Source: Meghimatium bilineatum
Taxonomy: Eukaryota; Mollusca; Gastropoda; Stylommatophora; Philomycidae
Length of the DNA stretch: 64,000 nucleotides
Direction: 5' to 3'
NCBI GenBank assembly: GCA_034231615.1
Contig: CM067298.1
Location: 1,245,834 to 1,309,833, forward strand
The translations under genes and the position numbers were made by a program. This document shows positions 23,579 through 35,500 of this stretch, one piece after another (within the stretch, counting starts at the first letter, position 1; every line of letters begins with the position of its first letter). The notes under the pieces were generated by a model. The model had not been told where the DNA came from. It saw only the letters and a list, made by a program, of their open reading frames with translations, and made no database searches.

Positions 23579-24062
23579 AGAGGTTACTAAATAAGTAATC
23601 ACAACAAGGATAAGTTTAGGTTAATAAATAAGTAATTGTAACAAGGATTAGTAGGTGTTACTAAATAAGTAATGGCAACAAGGATAAATAGAGGTTACTA
23701 AATAAGTAATCGCAACAAGGATAAATAGAGGTTACTAAATAAGTAATGGCAACAAGGATAAATAGAGGTTACTAAATAAGTAATGGCAACAAGGATAAAT
23801 AGAGGTTACTAAATAAGTAATCGCAACAAGGATAAATAGAGGTTACTAAATAAGTAATGGCAACAAGGATAAATAGAGGTTACTAAATAAGTAATCGCAA
23901 CAAGGATAAATAGAGGTTACTAAATAAGTAATCGCAACAAGGATAAATAGAGGTTACTAAATAAGTAATCACAGCAAGGATAAGTTTAGGTTAATAAATA
24001 AGTAATTGTAACAAGGATAAGTAGATGTTACCAAATAAGTAATGGCAACAAGGATAAATAGA
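23579..24062. repeat. 37-bp minisatellite, right part of the interrupted array, about 13 units
   Basis: Units carry GAGGTTACTAAATAAGTAAT followed by CGCAACAAGGATAAATA or GGCAACAAGG. A variant with TAAGTTTAGGTTAATAAATA occurs near both ends (about 23605 and 23980). Units here differ slightly from those left of the retrotransposon (TAAGTAATCGCAAC against TAGGTGATTGGAAC), so the two halves have evolved apart or were already distinct subarrays. Confidence 0.93.
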
Positions 24063-24284
24063 CGGGTCTAATAAGTGGAGTGTAGAAATCCAACACTTTT
24101 ATGGATTGCACTTGGAACTGTGTCGGCGAGGTTACAAAATTGATAATGAACTCGTCTCATAAACACAACTAGATGGTTTGAACGCCGACTATTCACATTG
24201 TACGGGCGATACGATTTTTTGTTATAGGTTGCTGCCTCACAATTCTATAGACATTAAATAACAATGTCCGGGGTACAGGCTTCA

Positions 24285-24600
24285 CTGCAGGGACATTGGA
24301 AGTGAGGTCATTAAAAGTGTGGACATTGGAAGGGTGGACAGTGGAAGGGTGGACAGTGGAATTGTAGCCATTAGAATGGTAGATATTGGAATTGTGAACA
24401 TTGGAAGTGTGACCATTGGAAGGGTGAACATTGGAAGTGTGACCATTACAAGGGTGGCCATTGGAAGGATAGATATTAGAACGCTAGCCATTGGAAGAGT
24501 TGCCATTGGAAGGGTGACCATTGGAGATGTGGTCATTGGAGATGTGATCATTGGAATGCTGGCCATTGGAGTGGTGGACATTGAAAGGGCGCACATTGTC
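24285..24600. repeat. 15-bp minisatellite, about 20 diverged units
   Basis: The unit is GGAAGTGTGACCATT with many variants (GGAAGGGTGGACATT, GGAATGCTGGCCATT). It is open on both strands. Higher divergence than in neighbouring arrays suggests an older array. Confidence 0.9.
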
Positions 24601-25004
24601 GATGTCATGTTAGGAGTGAATAACGTTAAGGTATAGTCGCTTGTAGAGTGCACATTGAAGGTCTCTGAAGAGTGAAACATACGCTAAAGGGCAGCGGCGT
24701 GTAAGGGAAAAGCAAAAGTGGCAACGAAGTCTTAATTATCCAGCCTAAAACCGGCCTGTTGTTCATGGTCCAGAACATACAACAGCCCAAACGATATATA
24801 CGATAGCAAATATTTCATCACAACCGACCCCATTCAAAGTAAAAATTTTACATTATGTAACACACAACTATCCTAACGATAACCCAAACCCTAAAATAAA
24901 TTAATATTTAAATTATTAAATGATGAACATGAAATTTACAAACATAGAAAAGGGAAATAACTCGACTATGTGGTGGCGTCTACTTTTACTGTACCGAAAG
25001 AAAC
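24601..25004. other. Non-repetitive spacer, nothing recognised
   Basis: I see AT-rich sequence without a supported gene or element end. Confidence 0.5.
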
Positions 25005-25475
25005 TTCTAGGTATGCAAGTTCTGCGTATGAACGAAAGTTCTGGATATGAAAGAAAGTTCTGGGTATAAAATTTATGGGTATGAAAGAAAGTTCTGGATA
25101 TAAAAGTTCTGCGTATGAAACAAAGTTCTGAGTGTGAAAGAAAGTTCTTGGCATGAAAGAAAGCTCTAGGTATGAAAGAAACTTCTGGATATGAAAGAAG
25201 GTTCTGCATATGAAAAAAAGCTCTGGGTATGAAAGATAGTTCAGCGCATGAAAGAAAGCTCTGGGTATGAAAGATAGTTCAGCGCATGAAAGAAAGCTCT
25301 GGGTATGAAAGAAAGTTCTTGGTATGAAAGAAAGTTCTTGCTATGAAGAAAGTTCTGCATATGACAAGACAGTTCTGGGTATAAAATTTATGGTATGAAA
25401 GAAATTTTGCGTATTAAAGGAAGTTCTGGGTATAAAAGTTCTGGGTATGAAATAAATGTCTGGGTGCGAAAGAAA
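25005..25475. repeat. 19-bp minisatellite, about 24 diverged units
   Basis: The unit is GGGTATGAAAGAAAGTTCT with many substitutions and some short units such as GGGTATAAAAGTTCT. Because 19 is not a multiple of three, frames are short. Confidence 0.9.
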
Positions 25476-25745
25476 GCACTAAGAAACGCACTCCAATGTA
25501 CATAGAAAATAAGAGCAAGTTGTTAGTAATTCCTGCGAATATAAAATAAAGCAAAGTGAACATTCAACTGAAACAAAAATATAATAAGATAAATTAAATT
25601 GTAGACATTAATATAGACAGTAACGCATTCGACGTTTCTTACAGTCAATACCTTCTTCAAAACCCAAATCAAATCATGATTTAAATGTGTATTTTGAAAG
25701 AATCAATATACCCAGTATATCATATATATATGTCAATGATGTCAA
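25476..25745. other. Short unique spacer
   Basis: No feature can be supported in this AT-rich stretch. Confidence 0.5.
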
Positions 25746-26547
25746 TTGCAAATTGTTCTGATAGCGTGCCCTTGTGGAGCTACTGAATGTCAAATTGTTC
25801 TGATAGCGTGCCCTTGTGGAGCTACTGAATGTCAAATTGTTCTGATAGCGTGCCCTTGTGGAGCTACTGAATGTCAAATTGTTCTGATAGCGTGCCCTTG
25901 TGGAGATACTGAATGTCAAATTGTTCTGATAGCGTGCCCTTGTGGAGCTACTGAATGTCAAATTGTTCTGATAGCGTGCCCTTGTGGGGCTACTGAATGT
26001 AAAATTGTTCTGATAGCGTGCCCTTGTGGAGCTACTGAATGTCAAATTGTTCTGATAGCTTGCCCTTGTGGAGCTACTGAATGTCAAATTGTTCTGATAG
26101 CGTGCCCTTGTGGAGCTACTGAATGTCAAATTGTTCTGATAGCGTGCCCTTGTGGAACTAGTGAATGTCAAATAGTTCTGATAGCTTGACCTTGTGGAAC
26201 TAGTGAATGTCAAATAGTTCTGATAGCTTGCCCTTGTGGAACTAGTGAATGTCAAATAGTTCTGATTGCTTGACCTTGTGGAACTAATGAATGTCAAATA
26301 GTTCTGATTGTTTGACCTTGTGGAACTAGTGAATGTCAAATAGTTCTGATAGCTTGCCCTTGTGGAACTAGTGAATGTCAAATAGTTCTGATAGCTTGCC
26401 CTTGTGGAACTAGTGAATGTCAAATAGTTCTGATTGCTTGACCTTGTGGAACTAATGAATGTCAAATAGTTCTGATTGTTTGACCTTGTGGAACTAGTGA
26501 ATGTCAAATAGTTCTGATAGCTTGACCTTGTGGAACTAGTGAATGTA
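25746..26547. repeat. 42-bp minisatellite, about 19 units in two sub-blocks
   Basis: Left units carry CAAATTGTTCTGATAGCGTG, CCCTTGTGGAGCTACTGAAT and GT. From about 26150 rightward the units carry GGAACTAGTGAATG and AAATAGTTCTGAT. In the right block a group of variant units (TTGCTTGACC, AACTAATGAATG, TTGTTTGACC) recurs as a set, so a multi-unit block has been duplicated. The unit is 14 codons and open on both strands. Confidence 0.95.
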
Positions 26548-26549
26548 TC

Positions 26550-27003
26550 TATAAAATCACCCATCATCATCATGTCTTATATTATACATTCTCTGAACAC
26601 TCCACGAACCTGGACGAGTTGATCTGCCGCAGCTAGAGACATGTTTAAACAATCTGATATATCACTGTACAATTGTCGTCCTGGGCGCACTCCTCCTCTG
26701 AACACTTCCTGGTTGTGTTTATAGCTGTCTATGGTATACGTAAATTACTTATGTAGTATTTTATTTCGAAAGCAGCTAATCTCTTTGCTATTATTTTATT
26801 TAATATCCATGTCTCACAGCCGTATATTGCCACTTGAAATACGCATGTTCTGATCATGCATAGTTTGTCTGCTAGCACCTCGCCAAAAAATTTCATTTTT
26901 GCAAGTTTGAATATCGCCATTGCAATTCTTATTTTGATTTCGACCGCGGAGTCCCCTGAGCTATTTCTGTTTGTGCTCAAATACTGGAAATTTGTTACTA
27001 TAT
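26550..27003 (-). pseudogene. Decayed non-LTR retrotransposon, reverse-transcriptase C-terminal part
   Basis: The minus strand reads NFQYLSTNRNSSGDSAVEI, then KIRIAMAIFKLAKMKF, then FQVAIYGCETWILNK and RLAAFEIKYY. These correspond to the FxYLGS, EIxxRIAxA, LLYGCETWxL and RLxAFE motifs that follow the reverse transcriptase palm in many non-LTR elements. Downstream (26560-26735) the frame breaks, but GGVRPGRQLYSDISDCLNMS resembles the terminal tail. A short GAT-repeat tail lies at about 26560-26573. The 3' end abuts the 42-bp array and the 5' side runs in frame into a 33-bp array. It is dead and clearly from a different family than the element at 19523-23578. Confidence 0.72.
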
Positions 27004-27428
27004 CCAGTTCAGAATTGTCGATGATTGTTAGGATCTCTAGTTCACAATTGTCGATTATTGTTAGGATCTCTAGTTCACAATTGTCGATGATTGTTAGGAT
27101 CTCTAGTTCACAATTGTCGATTATTGTTAGGATCTCTAGTTCGCAATTATCGATGATTGTTAGGATCTCTAGTTCACAATTGTCGATTATTGTTAGGATC
27201 TCTAGTTCACAATTGTCGATTATTGTTAGGATCTCTAGTTCACAATTGTCGATTATTGTTAGGATCTCTAGTTCACAATTATCGATGATTGTTAGGATCT
27301 CTAGTTCACAATTGTCGATTATTGTTAGGATCTCTAGTTCACAATTGTCGATTATTGTTAGGATCTCTAGTTCACAATTGTCGATGATTGTTAGGATCTC
27401 TAGTTCACAATTGTCGATGATTATCTTT
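27004..27428. repeat. 33-bp minisatellite, about 13 units, in frame with an RT fragment
   Basis: The unit contains TCTCTAGTTCACAATTGTCG followed by ATTATTGTTAGGA. On the minus strand it repeats the 11 residues ILTIIDNCELE. That frame runs without a break into the adjacent fragment (ELDIVTNFQYLS). The first unit next to the fragment has diverged slightly (AGAATTGTCGATG). The array therefore looks like an expansion of retrotransposon coding sequence. Confidence 0.9.
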
Positions 27429-27784
27429 TAATGTACTTTCACTTCATCCGTCATCATATTTATTTTTCAGAATATCCAAAATAGACTTACTAGACACATT
27501 ACTTCTGTAGTTTGCATTGCTTTCAGGAGGAAACATGTTATCGAATAGCATAAACACAAAACGCATTCATTAACTACGGCATTAAAACAAAATAATTTGC
27601 GGAATATCACAACATGCAAGAAAATACAAGAACATGCAAGAACATGCAAGAACATGCAAGAACATGCTTGGTTTGAAGGTTAGGCTGTATGTCTATATAT
27701 ATGATATGCTATAATGTGTGAGTGTATGTTTAAGTGGAGATTGTGTATTTTTCTGAACACCAATGTTGACTATCACACATACAA
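27429..27784. other. Unique spacer with a 10-bp microsatellite-like run
   Basis: CATGCAAGAA repeats about five to six times at 27612-27666. The rest shows no supported gene. The part next to 27428 may be more of the decayed retrotransposon, but I see no clear motif. Confidence 0.5.
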
Positions 27785-30212
27785 CACAACATGCTTGAAC
27801 AGACAACACGACATTCTTGAACAGACAACACGACATTCTTGAACATACAACACAACATGCTTGACCATTACATGCTTGAACATACAACACAACATGCTTG
27901 ACCATTACATGCTTGAACATACACCACGACATTCTTGAACAGACAACACGACATTCTTGAACATACAACACAACATGCTTGACCATTACATGCTTGAACA
28001 TACAACACAACATGCTTGACCATTACATGCTTGAACATACAACACGACATTCTTGAACAGACAACACGACATTCTTGAACATACAACACGACATGCTTGA
28101 ACATACAACATGCTTGAACATACAACACGACATTCTTGAACATACAACACGACATTCTTGAACAGACAACACGACATTCTTGAACATACAACACAACATG
28201 CTTGACCATTACATGCTTGAACATACAACACGACATGCTTGAACATACAACACGACATGCTTGAACATACAACATGCTTGAACAGACAACACGACATGCT
28301 TGACCATTACATGCTTGAACATACAACACGACATGCTGGAACATACAACATGCTTGAACAGACAACACGACATGCTTGAACATACAACATGCTTGAACAT
28401 ACAACATGCTTGAACATACAAAATGCTTGAACAGACAACACGACATGCTTGAACATACAACATGCTTGAACATACAACACGACATGCTTGAACATACAAC
28501 ATGCTTGAACATACAACATGCTTGAACAGACAACACGACATGCTTGTACATACAACACGACATGCTTGAACATACAACACGACATGCTTGAACATACAAC
28601 ATGCTTGAACATACAACATGCTTGAACATACAACATGCTTGAACATACAACATGCTGAACAGACAACACGACATGCTTGAACATACAACATGCTTGAACA
28701 GACAACACGACATGCTTGACCATTACATGCTTGAACATACAACACGACATGCTTGAACATACAACATGCTTGAACATACAACACAACATGCTTGACCATT
28801 ACATGCTTGAACATACAACACGACATGCTTGAACATACAACATGCTTGAACATACAACACAACATGCTTGACCATTACATGCTTGAACATACAACACGAC
28901 ATGCTTGAACATACAACATGCTTGAACAGACAACACGACATGCTTGAACATACAACATGCTTGAACATACAACATGCTTGAACATACAACATGCTTGAAC
29001 ATACAACATGCTTGAACAGACAACACGACATGCTTGAACATACAACATGCTCGAACATACAACACGACATGCTTGAACATACAACATGCTTGAACATACA
29101 GCATGCTTGAACAGACAACACGACATGCTTGTACATACAACACGACATGCTTGAACATACAACACGACATGCTTGAACATACAACATGCTTGAACATACA
29201 ACATGCTTGAACATACAACATGCTTGAACATACAACATGCTTGAACAGACAACACGACATGCTTGAACATACAACATGCTTGAACAGACAACACAACATG
29301 CTTGAACAGACAACACGACATGCTTGACCATTACATGCTTGAACATACAACACGACATGCTTGAACATACAACATGCTTGAACATACAACACAACATGCT
29401 TGACCATTACATGCTTGAACATACAACACGACATGCTTGAACATACAACATGCTTGAACATACAACACAACATGCTTGACCATTACATGCTTGAACATAC
29501 AACACGACATGCTTGTACATACAACACGACATGCGTGAACATACAACACGACATGCTTGAACATACAACATGCTTGAACATACAACATGCTTGAACATAC
29601 AACATGCTTGAACATACAACATGCTTGAACATACAACACGAAATTCTTGAACATACAACATGCTTGAACAGACAACACAACAAGCTTGAACAGACAACAC
29701 GACATGCTTGAACATACAACATGCTTGAACATACAACATGCTTGAACATACAACATGCTTGAACAGACAACACGACATGCTTGAACATACAACATGCTTG
29801 AACAGACAACACAACATGCTTGAACAGACAACACGACATGCTTGAACATACAACATGCTTGAACATACAACATGCTTGAACATACAACATGCTTGAACAT
29901 ACAACATGCTTGAACAGACAACACAACATGGTTGAACAGACAACACGACATGCTTGAACATACAACATGCTTGAACAGACAACACGACATGCTTGAACAT
30001 ACAACATGCTTGAACAGACAACACAACACGCTTGAACATACAACATGACATGCTTGAACATACAACATGCTTGAACATACAACATGCTTGAACATACAAC
30101 ATGCTTGAACAGACAACACGACATGCTTGAACATACAACATGCTTGAACAGACAACACGACATGCTTGAACATACAACATGCTTGAACAGACAACACGAC
30201 ATGCTTGAACAG
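27785..30212. repeat. Compound minisatellite of 17-bp and 22-bp units, 2.4 kb
   Basis: Two building blocks alternate: ATGCTTGAACATACAAC (17 bp) and the same preceded by ACGAC (22 bp). ACAGACAAC variants and a special segment CATGCTTGACCATTACATGC also occur. The special segments recur about 76 bp apart in places. A larger block recurs about 608 bp apart, seen from 28723-28865 against about 29331-29473. Mixed unit lengths create a dozen overlapping Cys- and Val-rich frames on the minus strand that should not be annotated as genes. Confidence 0.95.
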
Positions 30213-30299
30213 ACAGATATACTGATGGAAAAATCAGCTAAAACTAGACTCCATATCAAATATAAAACAAATAAAATGTGAAGATAGTTATATCTAGAG

Positions 30300-30440
30300 A
30301 ATACTATCTTGGGTACATGAGGGTGGCAAGTGCATCTAGAAATGTTATAGTGACTTAAGTACATTTGGGTGGTAAGTACATCTAGAAATTTTATTGTGAC
30401 TTGAGTACATTTGGGTGGTAAGTACATCTAGAAATGTTAT
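30300..30440. repeat. About 52-bp tandem repeat, about 3 units
   Basis: GGGTGGTAAGTACATCTAGA followed by AATGTTATAGTGACTTAAGT and ACATTT repeats nearly three times. Confidence 0.85.
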
Positions 30441-32035
30441 AGTAGCATGGTTGTGTTAAGTACAGGGTGTTATAGTAACTTCAGTGAACGTAAACAACGT
30501 TATGTCCGCCTTCTGTGTGCACTAGGCGGTTGGGGACACCGGTCCCATATTTCGAATATGAATACACTATATTTTGATTGGTAGAAACAGTGGGTGCAAG
30601 GGAACGGTGGTTTGTTCACGGGACTGCAGAATGCAAAGTAGAAATGAAAGGTTATTCAAGGGTCAAATCGCGGACACGCGGAATGCCGCTTACTAGGCTC
30701 CGATCTGCAGTGTCCGGTGAGATAGGCCGAGTCCACGGTGGGAATTAATTGAGGTTAGTTAGCGTTTGGGTTGCTTTGATTGTGTGTACATAAGGGAGAA
30801 CGTGTGTTTGTGTCTGCTGGTCACGTTTACAAGTCGTACAACAAAAGAAAGGATATATCAAAGAAAACTGTGCGTCCAGATTACACTGTTACACGGGAGT
30901 GCTGCAAGTACTTATAGTCTCCAGCAGATTTCAACACACAGATCACGTACAGTGCCTGCTGTCTGAGAGTCTAGCATTTGTGAATGTGGAAAGTTGACCA
31001 GGCGTGCAGATAAATGGTATAAAATATTTCTGACAGGAGGGACTAGCATTCAGTATAGGAGTGCTGGGCACAAAGAATCGGGTCACGGTACAAGATGTGG
31101 TACGGTTGTTTGGTCAGCGTGTCCAGGTTTTTCCAATTATTTCTTTGGTAATAGTGTGTACCTTATCCTGCACATGATTCCTGCTAAAGTATTGGCACTA
31201 AGAGGCTTGTGTTCGCGCCGTGTTGTACAGTTGTGTTCCGGGTTTCGTACATCTGTCACCAAAATAATGGGATACTGACAGTCTAGGCATAACTCATGAC
31301 TTTATTTCAAAATCAGGTTTCTCACCAGGATACACGTCGTGGTTGTCACAAGGCTTACACAGGTTGGTATTTTGTTCATGTTCTGCTGAATGTTCTAGAC
31401 ATATCTCTACAAGACGTGCTGGTTTGAATGATCTAGTCAAGCCTTCCTTCATCGGGAACGCAGAGAGAAAGGGTTCAGTACCCGATTGACTGGCAATAAT
31501 GGGACAAGGTCGTTTAGCTCGAGAACACGCTTTGCTCCCAAACGCGTGGTGAGACTCAGACTTGGACAAGGGTTCACGATATCAGTAAACAACACCTCGG
31601 CTAAAAGGGCGGAAGAGCCCGGGTCCAACTCTTCTGTCGAGTTCTTCCTTACCCGGAACCAGGCTCGCGGATGAGAAAAGGTTCAGTATCCGATGGACAC
31701 AGACACAGAACGTCTTATTACACGAGACAAGCTCACTGACTGTGGAACACCTCGTGCAAGACAGACGTGAACAACAATCGTCTCGGCGAAGAGTCATTAC
31801 AGATCCGCGCACCCGTCAACAGATAGGCAGGTTGTGACAAGCTAGGGATGCCAACTACCCGAATTAAGGGCGTTACAAAAACGGATGTACTGGGCCTCGG
31901 ATGTCCGGGCCACAAAGTGAGCTAACCGAGGTGCAAATAACACAGTTCAACTGTGGAACTAGCAGTACAACGTACTTCACGCTCCCCGGCGGAAATCACA
32001 CGATATATTCGTTTTGGTTATAAGAGAGCGAACGC
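30441..32035. other. 1.6-kb non-repetitive, less AT-rich region, nothing recognised
   Basis: This stretch stands out by having a higher GC content than its surroundings and no clear tandem repeat. Short open frames lie on both strands (30766-30966 plus, 30994-31278 plus, 31294-31569 minus and 31582-31812 minus). None shows a domain I recognise. The minus frame near 31300-31430 has a Cys/His-rich run (EICLEHSAEHEQNTNLCKPC), but no known finger spacing. GGTTCAGTACCCGAT (about 31470) and GGTTCAGTATCCGAT (about 31679) hint at an old duplication. It might be part of a host gene exon, a decayed element or an intergenic spacer. Confidence 0.4.
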
Positions 32036-32225
32036 TGAAGAAGACTATTGTGAAGTCATGTATCCTAGACTAACGAAGTCATGTAGCCTAGACTAGTGAA
32101 GTCATGTAGCCTAGACTAGCGAAGTCATGTAGCCTAGACTAGCGAAGTCATGTAGCCTAGACTATCGCTGTCATATAGCCTAGGCTAGGAAAGTCATGAA
32201 ACCTAGACTAGGGGAACTCATGTAG
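32036..32225. repeat. 23-bp minisatellite, about 8 units
   Basis: The unit is GAAGTCATGTAGCCTAGACT followed by AGC. Units decay toward the right. Confidence 0.92.
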
Positions 32226-32577
32226 CCTTGTCCCTGTTTAGCCTATATTTTATTAATTCATATAGCCTAATCATTATTTAGCCTAGGTTTCATTAATACA
32301 TATAACATAACTATTATTTAGCCTAGATTTCATTAATTCATATAGCCTAATCATTATTTAGCCTAGGTTTCATTAATTTACATAGCTTAGTTGTTGTTTG
32401 CCCAGATTTCATAGCTGAAATATCTAGTTTTTGTTTAGCCTAGATTGTATAACTGACATATCCTAGTTGTAGTTTAGCCTAGATTGTATAACTGACATAT
32501 CCAAGTTGCAGTTTAGAATAGATTGTATTTAACTTACATAGCCACGTCGTTGTTTAGCCTAGATTTCGTAGAGTATA
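32226..32577. repeat. About 43-bp diverged minisatellite, about 8 units
   Basis: Units share TTTAGCCTAGATTTCATTAA and CATATAGCCTAATC with many substitutions. The TAGCCTAGA core is shared with the 23-bp array on its left, so the two are probably related. The last bases (TCGTAGAGTATA, 32566-32577) are the target-site duplication of the adjacent retrotransposon. Confidence 0.85.
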
Positions 32578-35500
32578 CTTCTTCTTTCGTTCACTTGAAA
32601 CATGTCTATATCTGTAATTCTGTCTCCTTAATAAAACTCACTGTCTTTTGTAGTTCATACAGTGTCCCATAGAGCTTTGATTCCAGTGTTGTTTCCTCTG
32701 GCCAATATGTCTGCCTCAGAGTTTCATGCTCAGAACACTCTTGAAGTATATGTTTGGCACTCTGTGCTGCCTGTCCACATGTACACATGGCCGTGTTGCC
32801 AATCTTGAACTTTGTATACATGTGACTGCGGAGTCGGTTGTGTCCTGTTCTGAGACGTAGAATTATAACTTGTTCTGATCTGTTCATAATGTGATCGTCA
32901 TCTTGTGTTGGTGTTTGTGGCTTTCTTATTGACTTGATCATCTGTTTTTTCTGATGGTAGGTGATTGGTGTATCTGGTTGGTCTTCGGCAGCACCTTCTT
33001 TAGCCAGTTGGTCTGCTTTTTCATTTCCTGGTATTCCACAGTGAGAGGGTATCCACTGCATGGTTATCCTATACTGGTAAGACAATTCGCCAAGTAGTTT
33101 TTTTAAGTCTGTTAGTTTTCCAGACTGGAGAGCTTGAAGCACTGACCTTGCATCTGTCAGGAATACCACAGGCTGTAGGCCAGAGTTGGAGTTCAGCAGT
33201 TTTTTAGCTGCCACACTAATTGCCTGGATTTCTGCATCATAATTATTGCAGAATTTTCCTGTTGGTGTTCTGATTGTATCTCTAGGCTTGTGTGGATATT
33301 CTATATATACACCTGCACCTCCATTCCTCACAGCATTCTGTGCTGACCCATCTGTGTACACTCTGACCCATATATCTTGTGGACATTCCTCATCCAGGAA
33401 ACTGAGGGTGACTGTCCTTCGCTACACACTGTTCTGTTCGTCCTCGCTTAGTATTCCTTTCACATGGGTCTGAATGTATATTGGCATTCCATGGCTTTCA
33501 CTCCACGGGGTTTGTTCTGGTACAGACCTTAAGGGGCTGTCAACTTCAGGTAGGTCTGTAAGTTGTCTACGAGTCGTTTAGCTTGATGGATAAAGCTGCT
33601 CCTTTTCAGTCGCCCCATTGCTAGATTTTGGAATCTTTCCTTCATTGGATGACTTGGCATACACTGAAACTTTTCTGCTTGAATTAGTACTTTTGTGTCT
33701 CTTCGTTCGCCAAGTGTTTGCATTCTTCCCATTTTCTGCATCTCTGCTATGGGTGTTGATTTCATTGCTCCCAACATTATTCGAAGTGCCTGGTTTTGCA
33801 CTTTATCTAGATCTTGTAATGTGGTGTTTGATGCACTTCACCACGCAGCTGAACCATATTCCAGGTGTGGTCTTATGCCTTGCTGGTAAACTTTACTGAG
33901 TATATTTCCACTGGCTCCCCATGTGGTTCCACTTAGTTTTCTCAGGATAGCTAACTTCCTTCTGGCTTTTGTTGTTGCTTTGTTTATGTGCTGCTTCCAT
34001 GTCAGCTTATCATCAAAAGTAACTCCGAGGTATGTGGGTTGTTTGTCTTCTTTCAAGAGCTCTTATCTATCTTGATATGACCAGCTTTTTGTTTTGGTGA
34101 GAGGGTAAAGAGTGTAGTGCTGCACTTATCTGTGTTAATGCTGACGCACCATCTATTTGCCCATAATGTTAGGGCATCGATAGCTCTTTGTATTTGTTTA
34201 GTGGCCACTGTTGCATGTTCTTCCGTGCACCAGATCACCAGGTCGTCAGCATACATTGCCACTTTGATCCCGTGTGGTAGTTCAGCAACTAGGTCATTGA
34301 TGTAAACCAAGAAAAGTGTGGGTGACAGGACTCCTCCCTGGGGGACTCCATGACGCAGTAGAACTTTCTTGATCTTGCGACCATCTAATTGTACCCTGGC
34401 TCTTCTATTATGCAGGTATGCTTTTACCCATTTGTACATTCTTGAGCTAACCCTGCAATTGTGCAATTTCACTAGGAGCCCTTCTTTCCAGACCTTATCA
34501 AATGCTTTCCTGAGGTCTATCCATGCTGCTAGTACCAGTTTCTTATCTTGGAAGGCATCCTCAATCTCTTGGGAGAGGTAGGTTGCCTGATCTTCAGTAG
34601 AGTAGCACTGTCTGAAACCTGCTTCTGTGATACCAGAAGGTTTTCACTTTCAAAGTACCACTGCATCCTAAGATTGATAATGCGTTCCATTGTTTTACAT
34701 AGACAGCTTGTGAGGCTGATGGGCCTGTAGTTTGAGACTATGTTGCCATCTTTTCCTGATTTGAGGAGTGGTATCATTATTGCTTCTCTCCATGCCTGTG
34801 GTACATTACCTGTGGACCAGCTTGTGTTAAAGATCTGCAGTAGCTTTGCTCTTGCTGCAATTTCCAGGTTTCTAATCATTTCATTGGACACTCCATCAGC
34901 TCCAGGGGACTTTTTCATTTTCAATTTGGATATTGCATGCTCCAGTTCTCTCATTGTGATTGGTGCCTCCATGACTTCAGGTATAGGTTCGCCTTGTCCA
35001 ATGTTTTGCTGGTTCTCTCGAACCTCCTGTTGTTTGTCTGGGCTGACTTTGACGTTATTGTCTTCTGCAAAGGAATCTGCAAAGTAATCAGCTGCATGTT
35101 TACCTGTTAAAATGTCTCTATCTTTATAAAGTGTGATCCTGGTATTTCTCCCTGTACCTTCATCATTTAGTTGTTTTACAAGTTTCCATAATTTCCTAGT
35201 ATCTCTTTCTAGGTTCAGCGACTCTGTTTTTTTTTTCTTTCCAGCTGCTCCGTCTGGCTTGTAACTTGGCTCTTTGAAATTTAGCCTTTGTTTGCTGATA
35301 TTTGTTGTGATGTTCTTGGCTAGGTCTGTTCTCAGCCTGCTGTCTAGATGTTTCCATCTCATTTTGCAGCTTTTCCAGTTCATCATTCCAGTAGGGTTTG
35401 TAGTTTTTGCGTGCCCCCCTGGGTATGGTTTTACTAGCAGCATGTAGTATACATCTATTAAACTCACTCACTGCTCTATTGATGTCTTTGTCCAAGTTCA

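Noticed and set aside
31294..31569. Possible zinc-binding protein (CLEHSAEHEQNTNLCKPC)
   Set aside because: The Cys/His spacing fits no finger I know, and frames on the other strand are equally open.
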